The notes under the pieces: generated by a model
The model's database searches: none
Told to the model about the DNA's origin: nothing
What the model saw: the letters and a program-made list of their open reading frames with translations, nothing else
In this document: piece by piece, positions 43,802 to 52,800 of the stretch
Layout: each line of letters starts with the position of its first letter
Numbering within the stretch: the stretch's first letter is position 1
Translations under genes and position numbers: made by a program
Assembly: GCA_903847415.1 (NCBI GenBank)
Contig: CAINDR010000021.1
Coordinates: 1-52,800 of the forward strand
Origin: Candidatus Falkowiibacteriota bacterium
Lineage (GTDB): Bacteria; Patescibacteriota; Patescibacteriia; Patescibacteriales; UBA12465
DNA: 52,800 nucleotides
Reading direction: 5' to 3'

Positions 43802-44305
43802 ATGAAAAAAATAAATAATTCAAAAAAATCTTCTAAAAAACCAGTTATTGTTGCAGTTTCTGGCTACTTTAATCCACTTCATGTTGGTCATCTGGATATG
43901 ATCGAGAAGGCCAAAAAACTTGGCGATAAATTAGTGGTAATTGTGAATAATGACAAACAAGTTGCTCTCAAGGGAAGGGTGCCTTTTATGTCCGAAAAAG
44001 ATCGTGTGAGAATTATTAAATCTTTGCGTGATGTTGATCAAGTTATTTTGGCAATTGATGATTATCAACTGCCGAGCGGGGAAGTGCCAGTGATTAAGTC
44101 ATTAGCAAAATTAAAACCAAATATTTTTGCCAATGGCGGTGATCGACACAGTGTTGTGAATGTTCCCGAATTTGAAGTTTGTCAAAAATATCAAATTAAA
44201 ATGGTTGATGGTCTTGGAAAAAAAATTAGAGCTAGTTCAGTGATGATTAAGGAGGCAGCAGAAAAAAAGATTGCTCTCGATAAAAAACTGGCTAAAAACA
44301 AATAA
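43802..44305 (+). CDS. cytidylyltransferase-like nucleotidyltransferase (TagD/RfaE type)
   Basis: About 167 residues from ATG 43802; the track's longer start reads through an extended -10 (TGTTATAAT, 43772-43780). The HxGH signature is GYFNPLHVGHLDMI, and the second motif KKIRASSVMI corresponds to the ISSTxI/RTS motif. It activates a phosphorylated sugar or alcohol with CTP/ATP (glycerol-3-phosphate, heptose or similar). The mltG gene begins directly at its stop. Confidence 0.85.
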   Translation: MKKINNSKKSSKKPVIVAVSGYFNPLHVGHLDMIEKAKKLGDKLVVIVNNDKQVALKGRVPFMSEKDRVRIIKSLRDVDQVILAIDDYQLPSGEVPVIKSLAKLKPNIFANGGDRHSVVNVPEFEVCQKYQIKMVDGLGKKIRASSVMIKEAAEKKIALDKKLAKNK

Positions 44306-45232
44306 ATGAATAAAATAAAAATAATTAAAATATTGGTATTTTTTGTGGTCGCAATTTTTTTGTTGATTTTTTCAGAAAGAATTTGGCAAAACCTTGAAAC
44401 CAAAGTGCCAACTGGCCTAGAATCTCGTTTAAATAATTTTTTTGGCAGAAAAACTATTTTAGAGCGTCAAGCTAAAAAAGAAGAAATTTCAGTTGCTGTT
44501 CTGGAGGGAAAAAATATTTCAGAAATTACTAGTCTTTTGGTCGCAAAAAAATTAGTCAATTCTGAGGATTTCTATCTTTTTGCCGGAAAAGCAAAAACCG
44601 ATTATCGTTTAATGAGCGATCTCCTTTGGCCAAAAGATTATTCCTTAACCTTCACGTTTCTAAAAGACAAACCAAAATACTATAGTTTAGAAGGATATCT
44701 TTTTCCGGATACTTATCGGTTTTTTTCCGATGCGCGTGCTGATGAAATTATTGTAAAAATGTTAGAAAATTTTGACAAAAAATTAACACCAAAAATGCGT
44801 GAAGATATTGCTGCGCAAGGGAGATCAATTTTTGAAATTGTGACCATGGCATCTTTAATTGAAAAGGAAGCGCCAATCAATTATGCAAGTGGCGAAAATC
44901 ATGACGCGAAAATCATTTCTGGTATTTTTTGGAATCGTTTAAAGAATGGACAAGCTCTGCAATCTTGCGCGACACTTGCTTATGTTCTTGGTGAAAACAA
45001 GCCTCAATACAGCGAAGCAGATACTAAAGTTAATTCGCCATTTAATACTTATTTGAACAAAGGATTACCACCAGCGCCAATTGCGAATCCGGGAATTTTG
45101 GCAATTGAAGCTGCTATTTATCCAATTGATAATGAGTATAATTATTTCCTCACTCCAGCCGGAACCAAGAAAATTATTTTTTCTCGAACTTATGAGGAGC
45201 ATTTAATTAATAAAAATAAGTATCTTGATTAA
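44306..45232 (+). CDS. mltG: endolytic murein transglycosylase MltG-like
   Basis: 308 residues. One N-terminal membrane anchor (ILVFFVVAIFLLIF), a LysM-like region (VLEGKNISEITSLL), then the YceG/MltG catalytic domain: LEGYLFPDTYRF, MASLIEKEAPI with the catalytic Glu, and the usual closing segment (NTYLNKGLPPAPIANPG, AAIYP). It cuts nascent glycan strands. Same orientation as the nucleotidyltransferase, with no gap. Confidence 0.93.
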   Translation: MNKIKIIKILVFFVVAIFLLIFSERIWQNLETKVPTGLESRLNNFFGRKTILERQAKKEEISVAVLEGKNISEITSLLVAKKLVNSEDFYLFAGKAKTDYRLMSDLLWPKDYSLTFTFLKDKPKYYSLEGYLFPDTYRFFSDARADEIIVKMLENFDKKLTPKMREDIAAQGRSIFEIVTMASLIEKEAPINYASGENHDAKIISGIFWNRLKNGQALQSCATLAYVLGENKPQYSEADTKVNSPFNTYLNKGLPPAPIANPGILAIEAAIYPIDNEYNYFLTPAGTKKIIFSRTYEEHLINKNKYLD

Positions 45233-45236
45233 TCAT

Positions 45237-47492
45237 ATGTTTGAAGAACATCCATCATCAGAAGCGCTATCATCTTTAGTGGTTCAAGGCCCAGAGCCAG
45301 ACGATAAGCCGCAGACCATGAAAAAATTGTTCAGGTTTTTATTGATTGACGCAGTAATTTTAGTTGTTCTGGGTGCCGGAGTTTATGGTTATGGACAATA
45401 CAAAAAAAGACCAAAGGCTGTCGTCAAAGAAGCTCCAGCGGTAGTCCAGGAATATACGGGGCCAACAGAAGTGACTAATCAACTTGGAGAAAGCGCCAGC
45501 TCAACTGAGATTAAGGCCGGAGATTTTTTGATTGAGCAGGTTTCTTTTAAAAATTTTTATCAAGCCCCTGTCAGTAATTTTCAGGCAAATATTGATGATT
45601 ATCTTTTGCCAATTAATGTTAAAACAGAGGTGGTCAACTACTTTGATGTTTCTCGTAAATTAGATTTAAACCCGTTGCTTCCTAATTTGAATCAGGATGG
45701 TTTTGTAATCTTTGATAATCCTGATCCAAAAAATAATAAAGATTTTTATTCTTCTTATCTCTGGCTTCAAGGGAAGGGATTGCCTATCCTTGTTACTTCC
45801 GACCTTATTGCTCATCATTATCAAAATAACGTCAAACTTAGCTTTAAAGAACTAGAGGAGGATCTTTTTTATACTAGTCTGAATGAGATTAGTCAGGATT
45901 TGTATAATACCGCTCAAGCCCGTTATGAGGGACGCCTTGCTCAGGTTGGAAAAACAAATGATCGTTTACTTGAAGGGGAGCGCTTGGAATTAGCTTTTTT
46001 TGCGGTTGCACTTCAATTACTTCAGGTCCCAAACAAAGATGGTGTTTTAGAGATAGTAATTTCTGACTACTTGAAGGATGATGTTGTTCGAGAACTGGAA
46101 TTAATTAGAGGGGCAAAAGTAGTTGCTAAATCGCCAGTTCTTTTATATACTCGCGATTATCGAGATTTTAATATTCCCGGAGAATATCGAGGGAATGTTC
46201 GTTTGAATAATTTTTATTTAACTGCTAAATGGCTAAATTCTGTTTTCCCTTTATATTATCAAGGAAAAGATTGCCCAGAGTGTCAACTGGATGAGGTTGA
46301 TTGGCATGTTAACTTAACCGCCGCTTCTTTAATCGCTCATGATTTTTATCAGAGCTATAAGATTAAAAATCAGTGGGCAAGAGTTTATAAGACCCTCACT
46401 TTTTTCAAGGGCTTGAGAGAGGACTTAACTTATCTTGATTATCAAAAAGTTTTAGAATCATCTTTTGGACCGGATTATAATTTAGAGTTTGAGTTAGCGG
46501 GGGAGAATCCACAATCTGATCAAAATTTTAATAAATTACGGAGTAATCTACTCGCTTTAAGTTTTCCAGAGTGGTCAGGTGGTTTTAGTCGGACTAATGA
46601 AAAAATGAGACCACAAATTGGTTTTAGAATTTTAGCTGATTTTTACTCTGCTAATGATTTTTTGGCTTCGGAGTTAACTGCTCCAAAAGTCGGAGCCTAT
46701 GAAGGGTCTGGAGATGTTGATTCTTTGTGTTCCGGTTCTATTCGTTGTCGTTTATTACCATTAGATTTAGTAAATTTAATTTTTTCTTTCCCCGATCCTA
46801 GTTGGATTGCCAATACTAGTTACAAGGGATTTAAAGAACAGTTTTTACTAATTAAGGAGACCTTAAATAAGTTTCCTTCCTGGCAAACTAATCATTATTA
46901 CACCAATTTGAACACTTTGAAAAACTTTTTAGAAGCTTCTCGTGATAATTTACCAATTTTTGGCCGCAATGATTCTTGGCGCAAACGGGAAATTGATTTA
47001 GCAAAAGCCCTGTGGTTAAATTTGCAATCTTCAGTAGATTCCGTTAAAGTATTGGAGATTAGCAATGCTTTGGGGCAAAAAAAAGACTTACAAGGACTTG
47101 ATTATTATTATCTTGAACCAAACCTAGCCTTGATTGATAGCATGATTGCGGACAACAAAATGCTTCTCGGGATGTATGATGTTTTAGAGGTAGATATTGA
47201 GGCACCGAGGGCCTACCAAAGACTTGAGGCATTGGGAAAAGATTTAGAATTCTTTCGCGCAATCATGATTAAGGAATTATCTGGACAAAAATTGGAAGTA
47301 ACTGATTCGGTGGATTTGGGAAATTTTGTGAACAAATATCAATTAACAGCAAATAATGGAAAATTTAGAGTAGGGTCGGCTAGTTTAAATTATAATTTTA
47401 ATCCACCAAAGTTTTTGTTATTAGTTTTTAAAACTGGTGATAAAAAAGCTTTGACTATTGGTCCGATTTTTTCTTATTCAGAAAGTCGTTAA
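45237..47492 (+). CDS. DUF3160 family membrane-anchored protein
   Basis: About 751 residues from ATG 45237. A cytosolic tail of about 30 residues, then one TM helix (FLLIDAVILVVLGAGVYGYG), so the large domain is outside. The DUF3160 hallmark GLPILVTSDLIAHHYQNN is followed by long helical segments (ELEEDLFYTSLNEISQDLYN). A CSGSIRCR pair may form a disulfide. Function unknown; abundant in CPR and other bacteria. Five bases after mltG. Confidence 0.85.
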   Translation: MFEEHPSSEALSSLVVQGPEPDDKPQTMKKLFRFLLIDAVILVVLGAGVYGYGQYKKRPKAVVKEAPAVVQEYTGPTEVTNQLGESASSTEIKAGDFLIEQVSFKNFYQAPVSNFQANIDDYLLPINVKTEVVNYFDVSRKLDLNPLLPNLNQDGFVIFDNPDPKNNKDFYSSYLWLQGKGLPILVTSDLIAHHYQNNVKLSFKELEEDLFYTSLNEISQDLYNTAQARYEGRLAQVGKTNDRLLEGERLELAFFAVALQLLQVPNKDGVLEIVISDYLKDDVVRELELIRGAKVVAKSPVLLYTRDYRDFNIPGEYRGNVRLNNFYLTAKWLNSVFPLYYQGKDCPECQLDEVDWHVNLTAASLIAHDFYQSYKIKNQWARVYKTLTFFKGLREDLTYLDYQKVLESSFGPDYNLEFELAGENPQSDQNFNKLRSNLLALSFPEWSGGFSRTNEKMRPQIGFRILADFYSANDFLASELTAPKVGAYEGSGDVDSLCSGSIRCRLLPLDLVNLIFSFPDPSWIANTSYKGFKEQFLLIKETLNKFPSWQTNHYYTNLNTLKNFLEASRDNLPIFGRNDSWRKREIDLAKALWLNLQSSVDSVKVLEISNALGQKKDLQGLDYYYLEPNLALIDSMIADNKMLLGMYDVLEVDIEAPRAYQRLEALGKDLEFFRAIMIKELSGQKLEVTDSVDLGNFVNKYQLTANNGKFRVGSASLNYNFNPPKFLLLVFKTGDKKALTIGPIFSYSESR

Positions 47493-47495
47493 ACA

Positions 47496-48815
47496 ATGAA
47501 GAAAAACACTTACTACATTATCACAATTGGCTGTCAGATGAACAAGGCTGACAGTGAGCGCGTTGCTTCCTTCCTGGAAGAACGCGCTTTTCAGCTAGCA
47601 GCAAATTCAAAAGAAGCAGATTTAACAATCATCACCACCTGCGGTATTCGCCAGTCAGCAGAAGATCGAGCTTATGGTCTGGTTAACCAAATTAAAAAAG
47701 CAAATCCCACGGGGAGTTTGGTTATCACCGGGTGTTTGGCTAAAAGAAAAGATGTTATTCGTCGTTTAAAAAATCAAGTCGATCTTTTTTTGCCAATTAA
47801 TGAGCTACCAAATCTTTTTGAGTTGTTAAAGAAAAATAATTTTCAGGAAAAATTAAATGCAGATGAGTTGAGAGTGATTAATGGTGAAAAATATCTTTCA
47901 ATTATCCCTAAATACCATAGCCCCTACACAGCCTTTGTGCCAATTGGTAATGGATGTAACAATTTTTGTTCCTATTGCGTTGTCCCTTATGCTCGTGGTC
48001 GAGAAGTGTATCGACCAATTGAAGAGATTCTTTCCGAGGTTAAAGGCCTGCTGGCTCAAGGCTGTAAAGAAATTATTTTAATTGCTCAAAATGTAAATAG
48101 TTACCATAGTAGTGAAAAAAATTTTGCTGACTTACTTCGTTTAATCCTTCTTATTCCCGGAGAATTTTGGTTAAGATTTTCTTCGAGCCACCCCAAAGAT
48201 TTGGATGATGATTTAATTAATTTAATGTCTGAACCAAAAATTTGCCCACACCTTCACTTAGCCCTTCAAAGTGGCGATGATGAAATTTTAACGAAAATGA
48301 ATCGCAAGTATAGTGCCGATCATTTTCGTGAACTGATTAGAAAAGTGCGCGGAGTTCGTGCTGATTTAGCAGTAACGACAGATGTAATTGTTGGTTTTCC
48401 TGGTGAGACGAAAGAGCAGTTTGAAAATTCAGTGAAAATTTTTCAGGAGTTACAATTTGATTTTGCCTATATTTCTCGATATAGTCCTCGACCAGGAACA
48501 GTTTCCTCGCTTCTTGTAGATGATGTAAAAAGGGAAGAAAAAAAACGGCGCGAGGAAGTTTTAAGTAAAATTATTGAAGAAAGTAGTTTGAAAAAAAATC
48601 AACAATATTTAGGGAAAGAGATGGTTGTCCTGATTGATGGCGTTAATAAAAAAGGAAGATGTTATGGCAAGACAGCTAGTTTTAAGAATTTATGGCTTTT
48701 TGTGCAAGACCAAGAATTAGCAAAATCACTGTGCGGAAAATTTATCAAGGTCAAGATTGTTTCTGCTACTAGCTCTGGTTTAGAGGGGGAGTTAGTAATT
48801 GAGAATAATTTTTAA
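47496..48815 (+). CDS. miaB: tRNA methylthiotransferase MiaB
   Basis: 439 residues. UPF0004 domain with Cys in TIGCQMNKADSE, TTCGIRQSAEDRA and ITGCLAKR; radical SAM CxxxCxxC in GCNNFCSYCVVPYARG; C-terminal TRAM domain (LGKEMVVLIDG). Adds the methylthio group to i6A37 of tRNAs made by MiaA, encoded next. [4Fe-4S] enzyme. Confidence 0.94.
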   Translation: MKKNTYYIITIGCQMNKADSERVASFLEERAFQLAANSKEADLTIITTCGIRQSAEDRAYGLVNQIKKANPTGSLVITGCLAKRKDVIRRLKNQVDLFLPINELPNLFELLKKNNFQEKLNADELRVINGEKYLSIIPKYHSPYTAFVPIGNGCNNFCSYCVVPYARGREVYRPIEEILSEVKGLLAQGCKEIILIAQNVNSYHSSEKNFADLLRLILLIPGEFWLRFSSSHPKDLDDDLINLMSEPKICPHLHLALQSGDDEILTKMNRKYSADHFRELIRKVRGVRADLAVTTDVIVGFPGETKEQFENSVKIFQELQFDFAYISRYSPRPGTVSSLLVDDVKREEKKRREEVLSKIIEESSLKKNQQYLGKEMVVLIDGVNKKGRCYGKTASFKNLWLFVQDQELAKSLCGKFIKVKIVSATSSGLEGELVIENNF

Positions 48816-48869
48816 ATAGTTTTTTTTGGCATCACCTTTTGTTTAATCACTTTAAAGATAATATTTTTT

Positions 48870-49805
48870 ATGTCTGATCGAGTAATTAAAAAAGAAAAAG
48901 TTTTAGTTATTTTGGGACCGACTGCGAGCGGAAAAACGGCTCTTGGGGTTTTTTTGGCTGCTCAGTTTAACGGAGAAATAATTTCCGCTGATAGCCGACA
49001 AGTTTTTAGAGGTATGGATATTGGTACCGGAAAAGATCTTGGTGAGTATTTAATTGATGGAAAAAAAATTGGTTATCATTTAATTGATGTTGTTCATCCA
49101 AATACCAATTTTAATTTAGCAAAATACCAACGCTTATCTTCTGTGGCGATTAAGGAGATTTTGGCACGCAAGAATCTGCCCATGATTGTTGGTGGTTCTG
49201 GTCTTTATCTTCAGGCAGTGGTTGATAACTTTACTCTTGCCAAAGGGAAGAGTGATCTGAAACTTCGGGGGGAATTAGAGCTTCTAGGGGCAGATGAATT
49301 ATTTTTAAAATTAAAAAAACAAGCACCCGATTTTGCAAATCAACTTAATAATAGTGATCGCCATAATGCGAGGCGTTTAGCGCGTTATTTAGAAATAGCA
49401 GCGATGGGAAGACTGGGGGAGGTTGGTAAACAAGAAGCAAAATATGATTTTTTAATTCTTGGAACTTATCGTCCGGGTGAAGAATTACGATCTCGGATTG
49501 CTTGTCGCTTGAGAGATCGCTTGGAAAAAGAAGGTTTGGTTGAAGAGGTAAAAAATTTACATCAAAAAGGGGTTTCCTGGAAACGGCTAATTTATTTTGG
49601 CTTAGAATATAAATTCGTGAGTTGGTTTTTGATGGGCAAATTAGATTACGACACAATGGTTTTTCGTTTAGAAACGGAAATTTGTCAGTTTGCGAAGCGG
49701 CAAAAATCTTGGTTTAAAAGATGGGAGGGGCAAGGAACAAAAATTAATTGGGTTAGCGGTAAGGATGAAGCGATTGAGTTGGTGCGGAAATGGATCAGTA
49801 ATTAA
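48870..49805 (+). CDS. miaA: tRNA dimethylallyltransferase MiaA
   Basis: 311 residues. P-loop LGPTASGKTALG, SADSRQVFRGMDIGTGK, the prenyl-acceptor/tRNA-binding HNARRLARYLEI and YGLEY-like IYFGLEYKF. Transfers an isopentenyl group to A37 of tRNAs. Together with MiaB upstream it completes ms2i6A. Confidence 0.95.
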   Translation: MSDRVIKKEKVLVILGPTASGKTALGVFLAAQFNGEIISADSRQVFRGMDIGTGKDLGEYLIDGKKIGYHLIDVVHPNTNFNLAKYQRLSSVAIKEILARKNLPMIVGGSGLYLQAVVDNFTLAKGKSDLKLRGELELLGADELFLKLKKQAPDFANQLNNSDRHNARRLARYLEIAAMGRLGEVGKQEAKYDFLILGTYRPGEELRSRIACRLRDRLEKEGLVEEVKNLHQKGVSWKRLIYFGLEYKFVSWFLMGKLDYDTMVFRLETEICQFAKRQKSWFKRWEGQGTKINWVSGKDEAIELVRKWISN

Positions 49806-49820
49806 AAATTTAAATTTAAA

Positions 49821-49851
49821 AAAAATCCATTGTTTTTGACAATGGATTTTT
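49821..49851. terminator. bidirectional intrinsic terminator
   Basis: AAAAATCCATTGT/ACAATGGATTTTT, perfect 13-bp stem between convergent miaA and gatB. Confidence 0.85.
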
Positions 49852-49867
49852 AGTATGAATATTTTTT

Positions 49868-51340
49868 TTATTTTAAATTATTTTCCAAGATTTCTTTGGT
49901 AATTTTTGGATCAGCTTTGCCAGCAGTTGCGGCCATCACCTTGCCCAGGAAAAACGCCATTAGTGGTAATTTTCCACCTTTATATTCAGCGACTTGGCTT
50001 GGGAATTGAGAAATAATTTTTTTGGCGATTTTATCAATAGCTTCATTGTCGCTAATTATTTCTAGTCCAGATTCTTTAATGATTTCTTTGGCACCCATAT
50101 CAGTAGCAAGCATTTTGCTTAATACCTCTTGACCAATATTGCTGGTTATTTTTCCTTCATTAATAATAATGATTAACTCAGAAAATTTTTCTGGGTTAAT
50201 TTTTGCGTCACCAATTTTAGTACCAGTGCTATTAAGATTCTTAAGTAATTCACTAACAATCCAGCCGGCTGCGTTTGGTGCTAAATTTATTTTTTTGGCT
50301 TTTTCTAGATGACTAAAAACTTCTTCAGCGAAATTAACTAATTTTTGGTCGTCAACTAATTGGTCGGCAATTTCTTTTTTTAAAGCATAGGTGGACATGA
50401 GTCTATTTTTTTTATCTTCTGGTAACTCGATTAGCTCTTCTCTGATTTTTGCTAACCACTGATCATCAATTCTAATTGGCGGAATATCTGGCTCAGGGAA
50501 ATAACGATAATCAGCAGCGCTTTCTTTGACGCGTTGAGAAACGGTAATATTCTTTGAATCGTCAAAGCCACGAGTTTCAGCGATAATTTTTTGACCATTA
50601 TCTAGCTCTTGGGATTGTCTATTAATTTCAAAATTAATTGCTTTTTCAACAGCCCGAAAAGAGTTGATATTTTTTACTTCAACTTTGTGATTTAATTTTT
50701 TTGAGCCAATTGGTAAAATCTGGCCATTTTCGTATTTCCAGGTTCCGACCTCTTGAACACTGATATTTGCCTCACAACGCATTTCTCCTTTTTCAAGATC
50801 AGCATTGCTAGCTCCAAGATAACGCAAAATTCTCTGGTAATTTTGACAGAATTTTTTGGCTTCTTCGGCGCTCCGAATTGTTGGCTCGGTCACAAGTTCT
50901 AGTAATGGAGCACCGGCACGATTAAAATCAATTAGGGTATAGTTAGAGTTCTTGGGGTGAAAAGACTTGCCAGTATCTTCCTCTAAATGAATGCGGGTAA
51001 TAAGAATATCATTGCCATCTAGGTTGATTTTTCCATGATGAGCGAAGGGAAGATTGTATTGAGAAATTTGATATCCTTTTGGTAGATCTGGATAAAAATA
51101 ATTTTTACGATCAAATTTGGAAAAAAGGTTGATTTCACAGTTGTGAGCCAAGCCAACCAAAATATTTAGTTCGATTGCCCTTTTATTTGGCACTGGCAAA
51201 GTTCCTGGGTGGCCAAGACAAATTGGGCAGGTGGCACTATTTTGAATCATCCCCGAAGAATTAGGGCAGGAGCAAAACATTTTACTAGCAGTTTTTAGCT
51301 CAGCATGGATTTCCAGGCCAATAATTATATCGTATTTCAT
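49868..51340 (-). CDS. gatB: Asp/Glu-tRNA amidotransferase subunit B
   Basis: 490 residues. GatB signatures: IGLEIHAELKTASKMFCSC, the zinc Cys (CPICLGHPGTLPVPN), DLPKGYQISQYNLPF, HLEEDTGK and a YRYFPEPDIPP motif; C-terminal YqeY tail (FFLGKVMAATAGKADP). Converts Glu-tRNA-Gln or Asp-tRNA-Asn with GatA/GatC, which are not in this window. Confidence 0.97.
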   Translation of the reverse strand: MKYDIIIGLEIHAELKTASKMFCSCPNSSGMIQNSATCPICLGHPGTLPVPNKRAIELNILVGLAHNCEINLFSKFDRKNYFYPDLPKGYQISQYNLPFAHHGKINLDGNDILITRIHLEEDTGKSFHPKNSNYTLIDFNRAGAPLLELVTEPTIRSAEEAKKFCQNYQRILRYLGASNADLEKGEMRCEANISVQEVGTWKYENGQILPIGSKKLNHKVEVKNINSFRAVEKAINFEINRQSQELDNGQKIIAETRGFDDSKNITVSQRVKESAADYRYFPEPDIPPIRIDDQWLAKIREELIELPEDKKNRLMSTYALKKEIADQLVDDQKLVNFAEEVFSHLEKAKKINLAPNAAGWIVSELLKNLNSTGTKIGDAKINPEKFSELIIIINEGKITSNIGQEVLSKMLATDMGAKEIIKESGLEIISDNEAIDKIAKKIISQFPSQVAEYKGGKLPLMAFFLGKVMAATAGKADPKITKEILENNLK

Positions 51341-51388
51341 AGTATTATCTTAGCTTAAAAGTGCTTCAAAGGTCAAAGTTGTTTTTAA

Positions 51389-51413
51389 AAAAATCCTTTT
51401 TTGAAGGATTTTT
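51389..51413 (-). terminator. intrinsic terminator
   Basis: AAAAATCCTT/AAGGATTTTT with T-run on the minus strand, after the 51412 gene. Confidence 0.75.
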
Positions 51414-51708
51414 AATTTTGAAGTTCGCGAGCCGTTTCGATTAGCCAGCGGTTGTCTTTATCTGGAAAAATTTCCTTAAGAGATCCGATGATGTAAGCCG
51501 CTATTTTTGTTGGCATTCCTCCGAAGAGGTCATTCATGATGATCATCGCCCCAATTTCAATTTTTTCTAATTTTTCTGGTGAATTTTCAAAGTTTTTTTC
51601 TAGGGCTTGTTTTTTAATTTCTTGAATTTCTTGTTCATAGCCAATAAGTTCCGATTTTAATTCCGGAATATTTTTTTTCAGTTTGTCTGTAAAATTAAAT
51701 AATGGCAT
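51412..51708 (-). CDS. small hypothetical protein
   Basis: About 98 residues from ATG 51708 (MPLFNFTDKL); the track start is a TTG. Not recognised. Acidic coiled-coil N-terminal half (LKKNIPELKSELIGYEQEIQEIKKQ), then MIIMNDLFGGMPTKIAAYIIG. Soluble. Same strand as the tmk-dut fusion, 36 bases after its stop, so possibly cotranscribed. Confidence 0.55.
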   Translation of the reverse strand: MPLFNFTDKLKKNIPELKSELIGYEQEIQEIKKQALEKNFENSPEKLEKIEIGAMIIMNDLFGGMPTKIAAYIIGSLKEIFPDKDNRWLIETARELQN

Positions 51709-51744
51709 AAATTCATTCTGCAATATTAATCAAAGGAAGTCAAG

Positions 51745-52800
51745 TTAAAACTTTCCAGTACTGCCAAATCCTCCATTTTCTCGTTTTGTGCTGTCTATAA
51801 TCTCTGACTCAATTAATTTGGTTTGGTTAATTGCTTGAATCAGAATCTGGGCAATTTTTTGCCCCTTGGTAATATTAAAAAAATCTTCGCTAAGGTTTTT
51901 GGCAATAATGATGATTTCTCCTCGATAGCCAGAATCAATAACTCCGCCCATTGTTTTTAATCCTTGGGCTGCAAGACTACTTTTATCCCAAATTAAACCG
52001 GCAAATCCCTGAGGAATAGCCATTTTAATGCCAGTGCTAATTTTAGTTTGTCCGTAAGGGGGAATTGAATAGTGGTCGATAGCGAAGAGGTCATAACCAG
52101 CATCAGAATCATGAGCTTTTTGGGGAAGTTTTGCGTCAGGAGTTATTTTTTCAACAAAAATAGATTCTGATTGTTTATTTTGATCTTGAGTTTCAGTCTC
52201 GATTTTTTCAAGAATATCTTCAGCTTGAAGACTTTCAACCTCCCTTACTTCTTCTTCGTTTTCGGAATTTTTTTCGATAGCGTTTAGTGATAAACTAAAA
52301 GCTTGGCGGTGGTTTTTGGTAATAATATCGGCTAAAACTGTGAAATTAGCAGTTTTTTTCACATTTTCGGCTTTTAGCATTTGGGAGACATAGATCCAAA
52401 TTAAAAAACCAATTTCTTCTCGGTCCATTACTCCTTTTTCATCAGTGCAGTTAACGAGGCGGTAGTTATGATTGTTTTCGGCAATTTCGCAATAGACCCC
52501 TTCTGCTTTTTTGAGATGCTCCAGGTTTTCTTCGTGAATATCTCTTGTTTTTCCGCTCCAATCTTCTCGTCCCCGATCTTTAGCAAGTTGTTGAGCAATT
52601 TCAGCATTTACCCTCAGGACCAAACAAAGGTCGGGGCGGGGAATCTTTAAGATGTCATGCTCTAATTCGCTGAGCCAGTTAAAAAATACTTTGCGCTCCA
52701 GAGGGTTATCAATTTTTCCCCCTTGATGAGCCATATTGGAGGAAGTGTAGCGGTTACAAAGGACAATCTTTCCTTCCGATAGCCATTCTCGAATTTGGCG
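51745..52800 (-). CDS. thymidylate kinase-dUTPase fusion (5' end outside the window)
   Basis: The frame is open to the window edge, so the track's ATG (52734) is internal. The visible N-terminal part is the C-terminal two thirds of dTMP kinase (KIVLCNRYTSSNMAHQGGK, with the DRY-like NRY; IPRPDLCLVLRV; RGREDW lid). After an acidic linker of about 45 residues comes a full trimeric dUTPase: AHDSDAGYDLFA, GLIWDKSSLAAQGL, GGVIDSGYRGEI, KGQKIAQILI and C-terminal ENGGFGSTG. It would join dUTP breakdown to dTMP phosphorylation. Confidence 0.88.
   Translation of the reverse strand, partial: RQIREWLSEGKIVLCNRYTSSNMAHQGGKIDNPLERKVFFNWLSELEHDILKIPRPDLCLVLRVNAEIAQQLAKDRGREDWSGKTRDIHEENLEHLKKAEGVYCEIAENNHNYRLVNCTDEKGVMDREEIGFLIWIYVSQMLKAENVKKTANFTVLADIITKNHRQAFSLSLNAIEKNSENEEEVREVESLQAEDILEKIETETQDQNKQSESIFVEKITPDAKLPQKAHDSDAGYDLFAIDHYSIPPYGQTKISTGIKMAIPQGFAGLIWDKSSLAAQGLKTMGGVIDSGYRGEIIIIAKNLSEDFFNITKGQKIAQILIQAINQTKLIESEIIDSTKRENGGFGSTGKF

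Overview
The window looks like chromosome from an uncultivated, AT-rich, fermentative Patescibacteria/CPR-type bacterium. This is inferred from small compact genes, the many unrecognisable proteins, the mix of genes present (shortened HrcA, DUF3160 protein, MltG-like protein, S51-like protein) and the type of C-terminus seen on the 22916 protein. TGA serves as a normal stop codon (for example at 1305 and 12055), so a UGA-glycine code is unlikely. No rRNA or tRNA gene was seen. No stretch longer than 300 bases is without an annotated feature.

Layout. 1-6.7 kb is accessory DNA: a Bacteroidota-like lipoprotein, a GNAT acetyltransferase, an AbiL/RloAB-like ATPase plus RloB pair, a methyltransferase, a NUDIX hydrolase, a HIT protein, a truncated second copy of the GNAT gene, and then a gene graveyard (AspRS anticodon-domain remnant, metallo-beta-lactamase N-terminus, broken XRE regulator). 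proS and argS follow (6.8-10.1 kb). A 4.4 kb six-gene islet (methyltransferase, phosphoribosyltransferase, two small P-loop kinases, GT4 glycosyltransferase, NUDIX) lies between two 101-bp direct repeats made of the argS 3' end. Next comes a Panacea-type toxin-antitoxin pair.

15.7-18.8 kb is the most interesting locus. It is one tight minus-strand operon: OmpR-type response regulator, a 44-residue peptide with a Gly-Gly and a penultimate Trp (absent from the ORF track), a six-TM histidine kinase, and an isoprenoid-synthase-like protein. In parts, though not in order, this matches the Bacillus ComQXPA pheromone system. It is divergent from PBP2, with an 11-bp-period direct repeat in the shared control region.

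21-24 kb has a wHTH-HATPase-STAS-like regulator, a large RNA hairpin and a protein whose C-terminus resembles a diversity-generating-retroelement target. 23.6-32.7 kb is a heat-shock block under a perfect CIRCE operator: hrcA, a pseudo-NUDIX-GrpE fusion, hsp20 and dnaK, then a hydrolase, an unknown gene, a GH1 glycosidase, dnaJ and tatD. 33.5-40.6 kb is a complete F1Fo ATP synthase operon (atpZ/I-B-E-F-H-A-G-D-C) with one opposite-strand membrane ORF inside it. 40.7-52.8 kb holds a protein with beta-carbonic-anhydrase-like motifs, uppP, a cytidylyltransferase-like gene, mltG, a DUF3160 protein, miaB-miaA, gatB, an unknown gene, and at the edge a thymidylate kinase-dUTPase fusion.

How the parts act together: translation (ProRS, ArgRS, GatB, MiaA/B), envelope growth (PBP2, UppP, MltG), proteostasis (HrcA/GrpE/DnaK/DnaJ/Hsp20) and energy (ATP synthase) form a conserved core. 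Mobile cassettes for defence, toxin-antitoxin and peptide signalling interrupt it. Several promoters place the transcription start within a few bases of the ATG, which suggests leaderless mRNAs.
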